NCBI GenBank assembly: GCA_964342355.1 | Contig: CAYFFG010000005.1 | Location: 1 to 64,000, forward strand | DNA length: 64,000 nucleotides | Direction: 5' to 3' | Source of the DNA: Hirschia sp964342355 | Lineage (GTDB): Bacteria > Pseudomonadota > Alphaproteobacteria > Caulobacterales > Hyphomonadaceae | In this document: piece after piece, positions 41,792 through 50,499 of the stretch | How the letters are laid out: every line of letters begins with the position of its first letter | Numbering within the stretch: the first letter of the stretch is position 1 | Made by a program: the position numbers and the translations under genes | Notes under the pieces: model-generated | Told to the model about the DNA's origin: nothing | Seen by the model: only the letters and a program-made list of their open reading frames with translations | The model's database searches: none

Positions 41792-42685
41792 ATGGCGAAC
41801 GAGCAAATGGCTAAACAGGCCGCAGAAAAAGACGGCTTTATTGCAGCTCTGGACCAATCTGGCGGTTCTACGCCAAAAGCGCTCCGTCTCTACGGCGTTA
41901 AAGAGAGCGCTTACTCAAGCGAAGCAGAGATGTACGGCCTCATCCACGACATGCGCGCACGTATCATCAAATCACCAGCTTTTAACGGTGATAAAGTCAT
42001 GGGCGCGATCCTGTTTGAACGCACAATGGACGGCGAAATCGACGGCGTTCCAACAGCGACTTACCTTTGGGAAGAGTGCGGCGTTGTTCCATTTCTGAAA
42101 GTCGACAAAGGTCTGGCGGACGAAGAAAACGGCGTTCAGATCATGAAGCCGATGCCAGAACTTGACGCACTGTGTGAGCGTGCGGTCGCGAAAGGCATTT
42201 ACGGCACAAAAATGCGTTCCAACATCAACGCAGCTAACGCTGAAGGTATCGCAGCTGTTGTCGCTCAGCAGTTTGAAGTTGGCAAGCAAATCCTCTCTCA
42301 CGGTCTCATGCCAATCATCGAACCTGAGGTGAACATCAAAATCGCTGACAAAGCAGAAGCAGAAGACATTCTGCGCGACGAAATCACAAAGCAACTGGAC
42401 GCGCTGACTGGCGACCAGAAAGTGATGCTGAAACTGTCTCTGCCAACAAACGCCAACCACTATAAGTCACTGATCGACCACCCGCGCGTGATCCGCGTTG
42501 TGGCGCTTTCCGGTGGTTACTCACGCGAAGACGCCAACACGAAACTGGCTGAAAACACAGGCATGATCGCGTCTTTCTCGCGCGCTTTGACGGAAGGCCT
42601 TTCCGCTCAACAGAGCGATGAAGAGTTCAACGAGATGCTTGCTAGCGCAATTGATGGCATCTACCAGGCTTCAAAAGCTGGCTAA
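41792..42685 (+). CDS. Class I fructose-bisphosphate aldolase
   Basis: Cleaves fructose-1,6-bisphosphate through a Schiff base on lysine, without a metal. The 297-residue protein matches the class I aldolases found in some bacteria (GFIAALDQSGGSTPKALRLYG, FERTMDGEIDGVPTATYLWE, VPFLKVDKGL, KMRSNINAANAEGIA). MPIIEPEVNIK and MLKLSLPTNAN follow; the lysines in the last two elements are candidates for the Schiff base. AAGGA lies 9 bases before the ATG at 41792; the longer frame from 41726 is rejected. Codon use is strongly biased. It closes the glycolytic run and has a strong terminator after it. Confidence 0.93.
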   Translation: MANEQMAKQAAEKDGFIAALDQSGGSTPKALRLYGVKESAYSSEAEMYGLIHDMRARIIKSPAFNGDKVMGAILFERTMDGEIDGVPTATYLWEECGVVPFLKVDKGLADEENGVQIMKPMPELDALCERAVAKGIYGTKMRSNINAANAEGIAAVVAQQFEVGKQILSHGLMPIIEPEVNIKIADKAEAEDILRDEITKQLDALTGDQKVMLKLSLPTNANHYKSLIDHPRVIRVVALSGGYSREDANTKLAENTGMIASFSRALTEGLSAQQSDEEFNEMLASAIDGIYQASKAG

Positions 42686-42703
42686 GCTTTAGCTTATGAC
42701 ACG

Positions 42704-42742
42704 AAAAAAGGCGGCTCCTTTTATAAGGGGCCGCCTTTTTTT
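42704..42742. terminator. Bidirectional Rho-independent terminator (aldolase / VOC gene)
   Basis: GGCGGC (42710-42715) pairs with GCCGCC (42730-42735), with CCTT/AAGG extending the stem inward. It is flanked by AAAAAA on the left and TTTTTTT on the right, so it can stop transcription of both convergent genes. Confidence 0.92.
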
Positions 42743-42765
42743 ATCCGACAGCTTGTTCTGTCCGG

Positions 42766-43197
42766 TTAGTTTGCAGATGGCAAAGGTTCAAGGATCTCGA
42801 TGAGATAGCCATCCGGGTCACGTGCAAAGCCAACAATTGCGTTGCCAACTTCGGGCGCAGGCACGGCGTCACGGACGATTGTGTAACCAGCGTCGCGGAT
42901 TTTTGCGACCAGACCAGCAGGGTCGGGTGTGCGCACAACGATTTTGATCGGGAGGTTTTTGTAATTACGCTCGCTTCCGTCCGTCCAGTGCATCAGGACA
43001 ATAGCGCTGCCGCCAAGTGGAGCGACAAGAATGATTTCATCCATGTGGGCGAGTTTAAAGTCCATGACCGGGCGCATGCCGAGCAGGTCGCGGTAAAAAG
43101 CAGCTGATGTTTGAAGGTCGCTGACGCCAATCCCCATCGCTGAAACAGCAGTTGGAATAGTCGTTGATACGGTTTGTTTTGTTTCTGTGTCTGACAT
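42766..43197 (-). CDS. VOC-family (glyoxalase-like) protein
   Basis: A 143-residue metal-dependent fold protein of the vicinal oxygen chelate superfamily (AMGIGVSDLQTSAAFYRDLLGMRPVMDFKL, then GFARDPDGYLIEILEPLP). The DPDGYLIEI end is typical of glyoxalase/bleomycin-resistance proteins. I use the ATG at 43197, which has GGGAGGA 6 bases before it. Its upstream neighbour on the same strand is a 2-hydroxyacid dehydrogenase, 70 bases away, so the pair may deal with related alpha-hydroxy or alpha-keto compounds. The substrate is unknown. Confidence 0.85.
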   Translation of the reverse strand: MSDTETKQTVSTTIPTAVSAMGIGVSDLQTSAAFYRDLLGMRPVMDFKLAHMDEIILVAPLGGSAIVLMHWTDGSERNYKNLPIKIVVRTPDPAGLVAKIRDAGYTIVRDAVPAPEVGNAIVGFARDPDGYLIEILEPLPSAN

Positions 43198-43267
43198 GTG
43201 TCGTCCTCCCAAGACTTTCCAAGGGAAAGTCACATGAAGTGCAGGCAACTGCAAGCGGATTAAGCGC

Positions 43268-44212
43268 TTAGTCCGGTACGACCGGCGTTAATAGTGGTTT
43301 GCCGCTGAAATGATTGTCGATGTTGCGGTATGTCAGATCGCCTTGTGCAAACAATGCCTGGAAAGTTGCGCCGCCCATGTGGGGAGAGAGCATGGTGTTG
43401 GGCACATCGCGCCATTTTTCGCCAGATGTGGGTTCTGGATCAAAGACATCCAGGCCTGCGCCCGCAATCGTTTCAGTTTTCAGCGCTTCAATGAGGGCGT
43501 CTTCATCTACAACAGTCCCGCGCGCGACATTGACCAGAATGCCTTTCGGACCAAGACGCTTTAAGATGTCCGCATTGATCAGGTGATGCGTGCTGGGGTC
43601 CGGGCGGCAACAGAGGATCAGGCCGTCACACTTGTCGGCTAGCGCTTCGACTGTGGGCGCCATGGGATAATCAATATCGGGTTTTGGGCGCGGCCCCCAC
43701 CAATGAATTTTGGCGCCGAAAGGCTTTAGGCGATCCGCAACGGCCCGACCGATTGACCCCATGCCGACAATGCCGATTGTGCGGTTGCGGATGGAATGAC
43801 GAAGCGGTTGACGGCCATTGCGCCATTTATCGTCCAGAATGAATTGATGATATTTGTGCAAATGCATCGCCAGCGCGTTCATCATCGTCACAGCCATATC
43901 GGCCACATCAGCTGAGTTCATGCCAGGGGAATTTGTGACCGCAATATTACGCGCATGGGCGGTGTCGACATCAATCTTGTCATATCCGGCAGCCACAGAT
44001 GCGATCATTTTGAGATTGGGCAGACGATCCATCAACGCAGCGTCTATCTTTTCGATGCTTGCCGACAAAAGAACGTTGATCTCATCAGCATGCGCCTCGA
44101 TTGCAGCGTCCAGCTTGTCGCCGCCTTCAATGAAACGCCAATTGTCAGGCGCTTCGGGCAGAAGGCGTGTCATCTGGTTGTGCATTGTGAGAATGGTGAT
44201 CGTGGCGCTCAC
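43268..44212 (-). CDS. D-2-hydroxyacid dehydrogenase
   Basis: An NAD(P)-dependent reductase of the D-isomer 2-hydroxyacid family, acting on substrates such as glyoxylate or hydroxypyruvate. The 314-residue protein has VAAGYDKIDVDTAHARNIAVTN, the cofactor fold GIVGMGSIGRAVADRL, and the catalytic Arg in LVNVARGTVVDEDAL. The Glu is in DVFDPEPTSG and the His in LSPHMGGAT. The GTG at 44212 is chosen because GGGAG lies 8 to 9 bases upstream, though the frame is open 12 codons further. It reads divergently from thiE. Confidence 0.9.
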   Translation of the reverse strand: MSATITILTMHNQMTRLLPEAPDNWRFIEGGDKLDAAIEAHADEINVLLSASIEKIDAALMDRLPNLKMIASVAAGYDKIDVDTAHARNIAVTNSPGMNSADVADMAVTMMNALAMHLHKYHQFILDDKWRNGRQPLRHSIRNRTIGIVGMGSIGRAVADRLKPFGAKIHWWGPRPKPDIDYPMAPTVEALADKCDGLILCCRPDPSTHHLINADILKRLGPKGILVNVARGTVVDEDALIEALKTETIAGAGLDVFDPEPTSGEKWRDVPNTMLSPHMGGATFQALFAQGDLTYRNIDNHFSGKPLLTPVVPD

Positions 44213-44331
44213 AAGGAATCTCCCGCTTTTTTGAAACCATGACCTCAACTGATTTGTTGTTCAAGGCAATTACCGTCTGTGTGGCTAAGTAAGAGCCTTG
44301 ACGGAAGGGGGGAGGCTCGGCATTTGACGTT

Positions 44332-44988
44332 ATGTCTCATCGTTGCCGCCTGTATCTTATCACCCCGCCTGTCGTTTCTGACGCAAACGCCTTTGCGGAT
44401 CTATTGTCTCAAGCGCTGGCTGCAGGAGATGTGGCGTGTTTGCAGGTGCGCTTGAAGTCTAAAGACGGCGTTTCAGCGCCGGATGAGGATATTCGCGCGC
44501 TGTGTGAGAAAATTATCCCCATCGCACAGGACAATGATGTGGCTGTGCTGATCAATGACCGCCCTGATCTTGCGGTGGATCTGGGCGCAGATGGCGTACA
44601 CATCGGTCAGGACGACACGCCATATGCAAAAGCGCGCCAGATTGTGGGAGATGACGCCATTGTCGGCGTGACATGCCATGATAGCCGGCATCTTGCTTTG
44701 GAAGCAGGTGAAGCAGGCGCAGACTATGTGGCTTTTGGCGCTTTTTTTCCAACAGAGACGAAAGATCCAAAAGCAAAGGCAGACCCGGAATTATTGACCT
44801 GGTGGCAACAGATGATTGAGTTGCCATGCGTGGCGATTGGGGGCGTGACTGTTGAAAATGCAAGATCTCTTGTTGAAGCTGGAGCCGATTTTTTAGCGGT
44901 TTCGTCAGGCGTTTGGGGCCATAAGGATGGCCCAGCTGCCGCGGTGAAAGCGTTTAATGCAATCTTTGATGCGGTTGCAGAAGACTAG
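44332..44988 (+). CDS. thiE: Thiamine phosphate synthase ThiE
   Basis: Joins the thiazole and pyrimidine halves of thiamine. The 218-residue protein has CRLYLITPP, CLQVRLKSKD, VLINDRPDLAVDLGADGVHIGQDD, VGVTCHDS, GADYVAFGAFFPTETK, and PCVAIGGVTVENA. These are the elements of the ThiE barrel including phosphate-binding loops. It stands alone: no other thiamine gene is adjacent, and I could not find a TPP riboswitch core in the 119 bases upstream. A monofunctional ThiE is most likely; TenI-like regulators look similar but usually lose active-site residues. Confidence 0.9.
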   Translation: MSHRCRLYLITPPVVSDANAFADLLSQALAAGDVACLQVRLKSKDGVSAPDEDIRALCEKIIPIAQDNDVAVLINDRPDLAVDLGADGVHIGQDDTPYAKARQIVGDDAIVGVTCHDSRHLALEAGEAGADYVAFGAFFPTETKDPKAKADPELLTWWQQMIELPCVAIGGVTVENARSLVEAGADFLAVSSGVWGHKDGPAAAVKAFNAIFDAVAED

Positions 44989-45096
44989 TTCTCTGCGCTA
45001 TGCGCAAAGAAAAACTCGACTCTTGGGCGCTTTTGGGCTTTTAACGTCGACCGCTCAATCCTCTGAGTACTTTTCCACGCTTTCAAGGAGCGCATT

Positions 45097-45906
45097 ATGC
45101 CAGTCCCCTCACCAACGGTATCCGTCATGATCGAGGCGGCGCAGGCGGCTGGTCGTAAATTGCTGCGTGATTTTGGCGAAGTGGAAAATTTGCAGGTTTC
45201 AAAAAAGGGTCCTGCAGACTTTGTCTCTAATGCCGACAGAGCGGCCGAACAGATCATTTTCGACCGTCTCTCCAAGAAGCGCCCAGGATATGGTTTCGTC
45301 ATGGAAGAGCGCGGCATCGTGGAGGGCACGGACAAATCCCACCGTTTCATCGTGGACCCTCTGGACGGCACGACGAACTATCTGCACGGCATTCCGCATT
45401 TTTCTGTGTCTATCGGGCTTGAGCGTGATGGCGCCTTACATGCGGGGCTGGTCTTTGATGTGGTACGCAATGAATTGTTCTGGGCGGAAAAAGGCGAGGG
45501 CGCGTGGTTGGAAAACCGCCGCCTGCGTGTGGCTCAGCGCCGTAAACTGGGCGAAAGTGTGCTTGCGACCGGCATCCCTTTCATGGGGCGCCCCTCTAAT
45601 CAGCACAACACATTCTTGCGCGATCTGAATGTTCTTATGGACCAGGTTGCGGGCGTGCGTCGCTTTGGATCTGCTGCGCTGGACCTTGCTTATGTGGCGG
45701 CTGGCCGGTTTGACGGTTTCTGGGAGCGCGGACTGGCGCCTTGGGATATTGCAGCCGGTGCTGTGCTGGTCATGGAAGCGGGCGGTAAGGTTGAAGGCAT
45801 TGGAGGCAAGGACTTTATGGAAACTGGCGATATCGTGTGCGCCAACGTCAGCCTTTGCCCTAAAATTCACGAACGTTTGACAGGGGATATTAGCGCAAAA
45901 TCATAA
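45097..45906 (+). CDS. Inositol monophosphatase-family protein (SuhB-like)
   Basis: A 269-residue lithium-sensitive-type phosphatase. Metal-binding elements are complete: VMEERGIVEG, RFIVDPLDGTTNYLHGIPHFSVSIGL and LAPWDIAAGAVLVMEAGG. KKGPADFVSNADRAAE lies near the N-terminus. The DPLDGTTN form is that of SuhB/inositol phosphatases. In E. coli SuhB also helps rRNA antitermination, but that role is not shown for this protein. AAGGAG precedes the ATG at 45097. No linked gene suggests a pathway. Confidence 0.92.
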   Translation: MPVPSPTVSVMIEAAQAAGRKLLRDFGEVENLQVSKKGPADFVSNADRAAEQIIFDRLSKKRPGYGFVMEERGIVEGTDKSHRFIVDPLDGTTNYLHGIPHFSVSIGLERDGALHAGLVFDVVRNELFWAEKGEGAWLENRRLRVAQRRKLGESVLATGIPFMGRPSNQHNTFLRDLNVLMDQVAGVRRFGSAALDLAYVAAGRFDGFWERGLAPWDIAAGAVLVMEAGGKVEGIGGKDFMETGDIVCANVSLCPKIHERLTGDISAKS

Positions 45907-46024
45907 GATTTCGCCTAATTCCCATTTTCACCGCATTCCCACGCTAACGTCAGTTTAATTTGTCGATGCAAGAGTGTTGATTACACTTGCATGAACGGTC
46001 GAATTTCTGGCGAAGGAGCGGCAA

Positions 46025-47248
46025 TTGCTGCGAATGCTGATTTCAGCATGCGTGTTGGCGACAGTCGGTACGCAGAGCGTGTGGGCGGAAAGCCCGACAA
46101 CTTTTTCTTCTAACATTAGCGCTGTGCCAAACAGTGCGCCAAGCGTCAAACCTGTTCCAAATTACAGGATTGACTACATGCGCCTGGACAGCCTGGCGGC
46201 TCGTCTTTCCAAGGAAAGCGAGATGGTGGGGCTTGCCGTCGCCGTTGTTGAAAAAGGCGAAATCACACACCTTAAAGGCTATGGAACGGTTTATCCGGGC
46301 GGCCCTGCTGTGGATGAAGACACAGTCTTTCGCTGGGCGTCTTTATCTAAAGGTGTCGCTGGAACTGTTGCGGGCATTGTCGCTGCTGACGGACAACTGT
46401 CGATCGACAAACCGGTGTCTAACTACAAATCAAGTTTGAAACTGGCCGGGCAGGGTGAAAAAAAGATAACAGTTGCGCAAATCCTGTCGCATCAAACCGG
46501 CATCGTGCCGAACGCCTATGATAATTTGCTGGAAGCTGGTCAGGACCCGAAACAAATTCGGGGCAAGTTATCCGGTCTCAAGCCGATCTGTACGCCAGGT
46601 GAGTGCCATACTTATCAGAATGTCGCTTTTGACGCTGTAGCCGAAGTTCTAGAGGCAGCGACGACTACGCCTTACCCAGATCTTGTAAAATCACGCCTGT
46701 TTGAACCCCTGGGCATGACGAGTGCGAGTTTGAGCCGGGCGGAATTGACCGCAAATGATAATTACGCGCGTCCTTTCCGATGGTCTTCGCGCACCGATAC
46801 GGTCTTTCCAGATAAATTGAACGACGCATATTACAACGTGCCAGCAGCAGGTGGTGTGAATTCCTCCATCAAGGATTTAGCGCTTTATTTGAAAGCGCAG
46901 ATGGGGGGCGCGCCAAATGTTCTCCCGCGCGAAATACTGGAAACAATTCATACGCCGCGCATCGAAACACTGAGAGAGCGTAACTCTATGCGGCGGCGCT
47001 ACGGGCGCATCAATCGCGCTGATTACGGACTTGGCTGGCGGATCTATGACTATGAGGGCCGCCGTGTCATCGGACACCGCGGCGCTGTGCGAGGCTATCG
47101 CGCACTGATCCTGTTTGATCCTGAACTTGAAACCGGTATTGCCGCGCTATGGAACTCCTCCAGCAGGAGACCGGTTGGTCTCCAGTTTGAATTCATGGAC
47201 ATGCTTTACGGGCTTCAATCCGAGGACTGGGCCAAACTTGGGGGTTAA
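46025..47248 (+). CDS. Beta-lactamase-type serine hydrolase, exported, TTG start
   Basis: A 407-residue penicillin-binding-protein fold hydrolase, perhaps an esterase or D-aminopeptidase. The signal peptide is MLRMLISACVLATVGTQSVWA. Active-site motifs are SLSK (Ser106-Lys109 in FRWASLSKG), YQN in ECHTYQNVAFDAV, and HRG in IGHRGAVRG standing for the KTG box. Start: a TTG at 46025 has AAGGAG 6 bases upstream; the ATG nine bases on is 15 bases from it, so TTG is preferred. Its stop lies in a TTAA shared with the convergent ABC exporter gene. It is not likely to be a resistance enzyme. Confidence 0.87.
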   Translation: MLRMLISACVLATVGTQSVWAESPTTFSSNISAVPNSAPSVKPVPNYRIDYMRLDSLAARLSKESEMVGLAVAVVEKGEITHLKGYGTVYPGGPAVDEDTVFRWASLSKGVAGTVAGIVAADGQLSIDKPVSNYKSSLKLAGQGEKKITVAQILSHQTGIVPNAYDNLLEAGQDPKQIRGKLSGLKPICTPGECHTYQNVAFDAVAEVLEAATTTPYPDLVKSRLFEPLGMTSASLSRAELTANDNYARPFRWSSRTDTVFPDKLNDAYYNVPAAGGVNSSIKDLALYLKAQMGGAPNVLPREILETIHTPRIETLRERNSMRRRYGRINRADYGLGWRIYDYEGRRVIGHRGAVRGYRALILFDPELETGIAALWNSSSRRPVGLQFEFMDMLYGLQSEDWAKLGG

Positions 47249-49080
47249 TCCGTGATGTCTGAGGCGAACTGAAGACTGGCCAGGCGCGCATAAAGCCCAC
47301 CTTTAGCCACCAGTGTGTCATGAGCGCCTTCTTCGACAACCGCGCCCTTGTCCATAACGACAATCCGGTCTGCCTTTCTGACGGTCGCGAGCCTGTGGGC
47401 GATGACGAGCGTTGTACGGTTCTCTGAGGCCTTTTCCAAAGCAGCCTGTACCAGACGCTCGTTTTCGGCATCCAGCGCGCTTGTAGCCTCGTCTAAGAGC
47501 ATAACTGGCGCATTGCGAACCAGTGCGCGGGCAATTGCAACGCGCTGGCGCTCACCGCCGGACAAATTTTTCCCGCGCCCGCCTAATTCGGTGTCCAATC
47601 CCTGTTTTGTTTCCAGGAACCGCCAGGCTTCACTCAGGCGGAGGGCTTCGCGCACGTCCTCATCACTCGCCGTTTGGTTAGCAAAGCGGATATTGTCCGC
47701 AGCGTTTCCTGAGAAAAGCGCCGCTTCTTGAGGCACATATCCGAATTGTGATCGCCATTCAGCGGGATCTGCAGTTCGGGCGTCAAACCCGTCGAGCAGA
47801 ATGGCGCCTTCCTCCGGGTCGTAAAACCGGAGCAATAGACGAAAGACCGTTGATTTTCCCGCACCTGATGGTCCTACGAGCGCGACTGTTTCGCCGGGCT
47901 GGATGGTCAAAGAGAAATTATTGAGCGCGGGACCTTCGTTCGCGGTGGGGTAGGCGAAAGAGACATTATTGAATGTCACTTCACCTTTGATGGATGCTGG
48001 AAGCGCGACTGGGTTTTCTGGCGCGCGGATGTCAGGTTCTTCTGCCAATATTTCCGCACAGCGTTGAATCGCCCCAGATGTGCGCATAGCGGCGTTAAAC
48101 ACATCCGCAAGCATGCCAAATCCGGAAACGCCAGACATCGCATAAAGCGAAAATTGAGTCAGTTCCCCGGCAGTCATCAGACCCGAAAGGACAACCTGAA
48201 TGGCAACCCAACCCATAAAACCGATGCCCATAAACAGGGCGAAAATGACTGACGCAGTCATAGCGGTTTGGGCTAATATGCGTCTGCCAGCAGCTCTAAA
48301 TGCTGTTTCGCAAGCGTTCCTGAACCGCTGAGCGCGAGTTTTTTCCTGGCTGTAAGCTTGAACCAGCTCAATCGCATCAAGGCTTTCTGAGGCTTCGCTG
48401 GCGGCGTCTGCTATCCGGTCCTGAACAGCGGTTGAGAGTTTGCGCACGCGTTTGCCGATCGCAAACATTGGCAACATGACCAAAGGCGCCGCGATGAAAA
48501 GAACAGCGGTAACTTTCCAATTGATTATAAACATCAAAATGAGCGCGCCCGTGAGGGACAGCAAATTCCGTAGGAAAATTGACGCTGAAGAACCAAGAAA
48601 ACTCTCAATCAGAGTGATATCCGCTGTTAGCCGGGAGATGGCTTCTCCAGTGCGCTGCTTGGAATAATAGCGTGGTGAAAGAGTGATCAGCTTGGCGTAA
48701 ACATCTGAGCGAAGATCAGCGGCCGTGCGCTCGCCAAGCAAAGACATGAAGTAAAATCTTGCGGAGGTTGCGAGCGTCATCGCGACGACAACGCCTCCAA
48801 AAATCATAAATCCGCGATTGATGGCGTCGATGTCCTGATTGGCCAGACCATTGTCGACGATCCCGCGCAATACGACAGGCACAGATAGCGTTAGCCCCAC
48901 CGCCAACAACAGTAAAAGGATCGCTGGCCAGAAGATTGTTCCGCGCCTTGCCACATAAGGAACCAGTTTTACGAGTGGCTTTAGGTCTCGGCCGGGGGGC
49001 CGATTAGGCAAACCAGCTGCGCCGCGTCTGCGTGTTCCGACTTTGCGATCCAGGTCTGTTTGAGTTTGGGTGTCCGCCAT
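47245..49080 (-). CDS. ABC exporter, MsbA-like fused permease and ATPase
   Basis: A half-transporter of 611 residues that should work as a homodimer and export lipids or other hydrophobic compounds. The first 330 residues hold six transmembrane helices. The ATPase domain has GPSGAGKSTVFRLLLRF (Walker A), YVPQEAALFSGNAADNIRF with the Q-loop, LSGGERQRVAIARALVRN (signature), and MLLDEATSALD (Walker B). The H-loop is IAHRLATV. An N-terminal cytosolic extension of about 40 residues is Arg-rich. No lipid A gene is nearby, so the substrate is open. It ends in a TTAA shared with the convergent serine hydrolase. Confidence 0.92.
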   Translation of the reverse strand: MADTQTQTDLDRKVGTRRRGAAGLPNRPPGRDLKPLVKLVPYVARRGTIFWPAILLLLLAVGLTLSVPVVLRGIVDNGLANQDIDAINRGFMIFGGVVVAMTLATSARFYFMSLLGERTAADLRSDVYAKLITLSPRYYSKQRTGEAISRLTADITLIESFLGSSASIFLRNLLSLTGALILMFIINWKVTAVLFIAAPLVMLPMFAIGKRVRKLSTAVQDRIADAASEASESLDAIELVQAYSQEKTRAQRFRNACETAFRAAGRRILAQTAMTASVIFALFMGIGFMGWVAIQVVLSGLMTAGELTQFSLYAMSGVSGFGMLADVFNAAMRTSGAIQRCAEILAEEPDIRAPENPVALPASIKGEVTFNNVSFAYPTANEGPALNNFSLTIQPGETVALVGPSGAGKSTVFRLLLRFYDPEEGAILLDGFDARTADPAEWRSQFGYVPQEAALFSGNAADNIRFANQTASDEDVREALRLSEAWRFLETKQGLDTELGGRGKNLSGGERQRVAIARALVRNAPVMLLDEATSALDAENERLVQAALEKASENRTTLVIAHRLATVRKADRIVVMDKGAVVEEGAHDTLVAKGGLYARLASLQFASDITD

Positions 49081-49204
49081 AGAAGCTGAAAATCCTATAT
49101 TTATGCCATTCTAATGCTTGTCGGGGTTGCATTTCACCCAACAATCCGGTAAACGCGCTGCTTCGTTTTCAAAAATACCGACTAGGGCGCAAGGGCCTCG
49201 ACCA

Positions 49205-49432
49205 ATGAAACAAGACGGACATCCGGACTATCACTTCATCACTGTCAAGATGACCGATGGCACGTCCTATCAGACTCGTTCAACTTATGGCAAAGAGGGC
49301 GACTCTTTGCAGTTGGACATCGACCCAAAAACTCACCCGGCATGGACTGGTGGTAACCAGCACCTCATGGACCGTGGTGGTCGCGTGTCTCGCTTCAATG
49401 ACAAGTTCTCTGGCTTTATGAAGAAGAAATAA
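49205..49432 (+). CDS. rpmE: Large ribosomal subunit protein bL31, zinc-free form
   Basis: The 75-residue product is L31 (MKQDGHPDYHFITVKMTDGTSYQTRST, KTHPAWTGGNQHLMDRGGRVSRFNDKFSGF). L31 helps bridge the ribosomal subunits. It has no Cys residues, so it is the zinc-independent kind, but it keeps the length of the alphaproteobacterial form. I use the ATG at 49205 with AAGGG upstream; the longer frame from 49118 adds 29 residues foreign to the family. It is followed by a strong terminator and is divergent from the ABC exporter. Confidence 0.96.
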   Translation: MKQDGHPDYHFITVKMTDGTSYQTRSTYGKEGDSLQLDIDPKTHPAWTGGNQHLMDRGGRVSRFNDKFSGFMKKK

Positions 49433-49462
49433 GCCGAAACAAGTTCAGTCCTAAAAGGGCAT

Positions 49463-49505
49463 AAAAAAACCCGCACGCTTTTAGGCGCTGCGGGTTTTTT
49501 GTTTT
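49463..49505. terminator. Bidirectional Rho-independent terminator (rpmE / rcdA-like)
   Basis: CCCGCA (49470-49475) pairs with TGCGGG (49489-49494), extended by CGC/GCG. Seven A stand on the left and six T on the right, giving T-tracts on both strands for two convergent genes. Confidence 0.92.
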
Positions 49506-49520
49506 GTCAGGTCGTAACGC

Positions 49521-50060
49521 TTATTTGAGGTCGCGCCAGATGGCGAGCGGATCAAACGCGCCCGTGTTAGCAGCGTTTTGAAGACGCTCAATTTGAGACA
49601 TGACTGGGTTTTCGGTTGGTTTCTCTTCTTGGGCGTAGAGTGTTTCGTCCAGGCGCCACACGCGATCATACAGAGCGCGAGATCTTGAAATCAGGCCAAG
49701 CAATGCATCTGGAAGCGCTTCTGTTGATGCGCCGCGAGGGTCTGAAGGCGGAGACAGGCGGAATTTGTCGTCGCCAGCTTCATCCGCGCTCATGTCGCCT
49801 TCGCGAACCGCGCGCTGAACAACCAGCCAGGATGCGGCTTGCATGAGACGTGTGGTCACTTCCATGCTTTCAGCCGCATAGGTGAGGGCGTCTTCGCGCT
49901 CCAGCTGACGGCTCTGGTCGCGGCCAGTTCCATCAAGATAGGTGGCGGCTTCCTCAACGAGCGACATGCCTTCCTTAAAGAGGCGGTCAAACACCTCTGA
50001 AGCAGCAAATTCAGCTACGCGGGATTTCCAACTCTCTCCAACGATCGACACGGTTTTCAT
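49521..50060 (-). CDS. rcdA: RcdA-type protein (DUF1465), CtrA proteolysis adaptor
   Basis: In Caulobacter RcdA is an adaptor that binds CpdR-primed ClpXP and, with PopA and cyclic di-GMP, delivers CtrA for degradation. This 179-residue protein matches the DUF1465 family in size and sequence (FDRLFKEGMSLVEEAATYLDGTGRDQSRQLERE, YAAESMEVTTRLMQAASWLVVQRAV, LLGLISRSRALYDRVWRLDE). The match is recognised from memory of the family. It lies 121 bases from a DUF1192 gene on the same strand. CpdR is also encoded in this window, so two parts of the adaptor chain are present. Confidence 0.8.
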   Translation of the reverse strand: MKTVSIVGESWKSRVAEFAASEVFDRLFKEGMSLVEEAATYLDGTGRDQSRQLEREDALTYAAESMEVTTRLMQAASWLVVQRAVREGDMSADEAGDDKFRLSPPSDPRGASTEALPDALLGLISRSRALYDRVWRLDETLYAQEEKPTENPVMSQIERLQNAANTGAFDPLAIWRDLK

Positions 50061-50232
50061 TCAACTACCTGGCAAACTAGATCTGTCAGTGTTCAAGCTT
50101 TCACTGAGAACGCACGAACTCAAACATAATATCACAATAATGCATACAGAGTCTTATGTGACGCTGATGACTTAAGATTTTCCCAGCAACAACGGGGCCA
50201 AGTGCAATTGGATTGGCCCAAAATCATAATAA

Positions 50233-50400
50233 TTACCCGAAAATATCGTCTGCTGCCGCTTTGACGGCTTGTTTTTTTTCAATTTCCTGTTCGCAACGAT
50301 GAATTTCATCTTTCAACAGGTCAATACGCTTGGCTAATTCTTCGAGTGACATGTCCTCAAGGGCTCTTGGTTTCGGCGAAACCGTCTCGTCTTCGAACAT
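50233..50400 (-). CDS. DUF1192 small coiled-coil protein
   Basis: A 55-residue acidic protein of the DUF1192 family (FEDETVSPKPRALEDMSLEELAKRIDLLKDEIHRCEQEIEKKQAV). The second half is a short coiled coil and the end AADDIFG is typical. Start at 50400, with GGGAGG 6 bases upstream. The family is restricted to alphaproteobacteria and lies beside the quinone oxidoreductase and DUF1013 genes in many of them, as here. The function is unknown. The 172 bases between it and the rcdA-like start hold nothing I can recognise. Confidence 0.85.
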   Translation of the reverse strand: MFEDETVSPKPRALEDMSLEELAKRIDLLKDEIHRCEQEIEKKQAVKAAADDIFG

Positions 50401-50499
50401 CAATGCCTCCCACAATGGTTATCTTTCAAAGCGCAACCCTTGCCCTTGCGCAGATACTTTTCCAGATAGGAAGAAAGCAGCGACAATAAAGGCAAGCCA

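Noticed and set aside
44249..44331. Possible TPP riboswitch before thiE
   Set aside because: I found no CUGAGA core or second conserved stem; only a small GAGCC/GGCTC hairpin is present.
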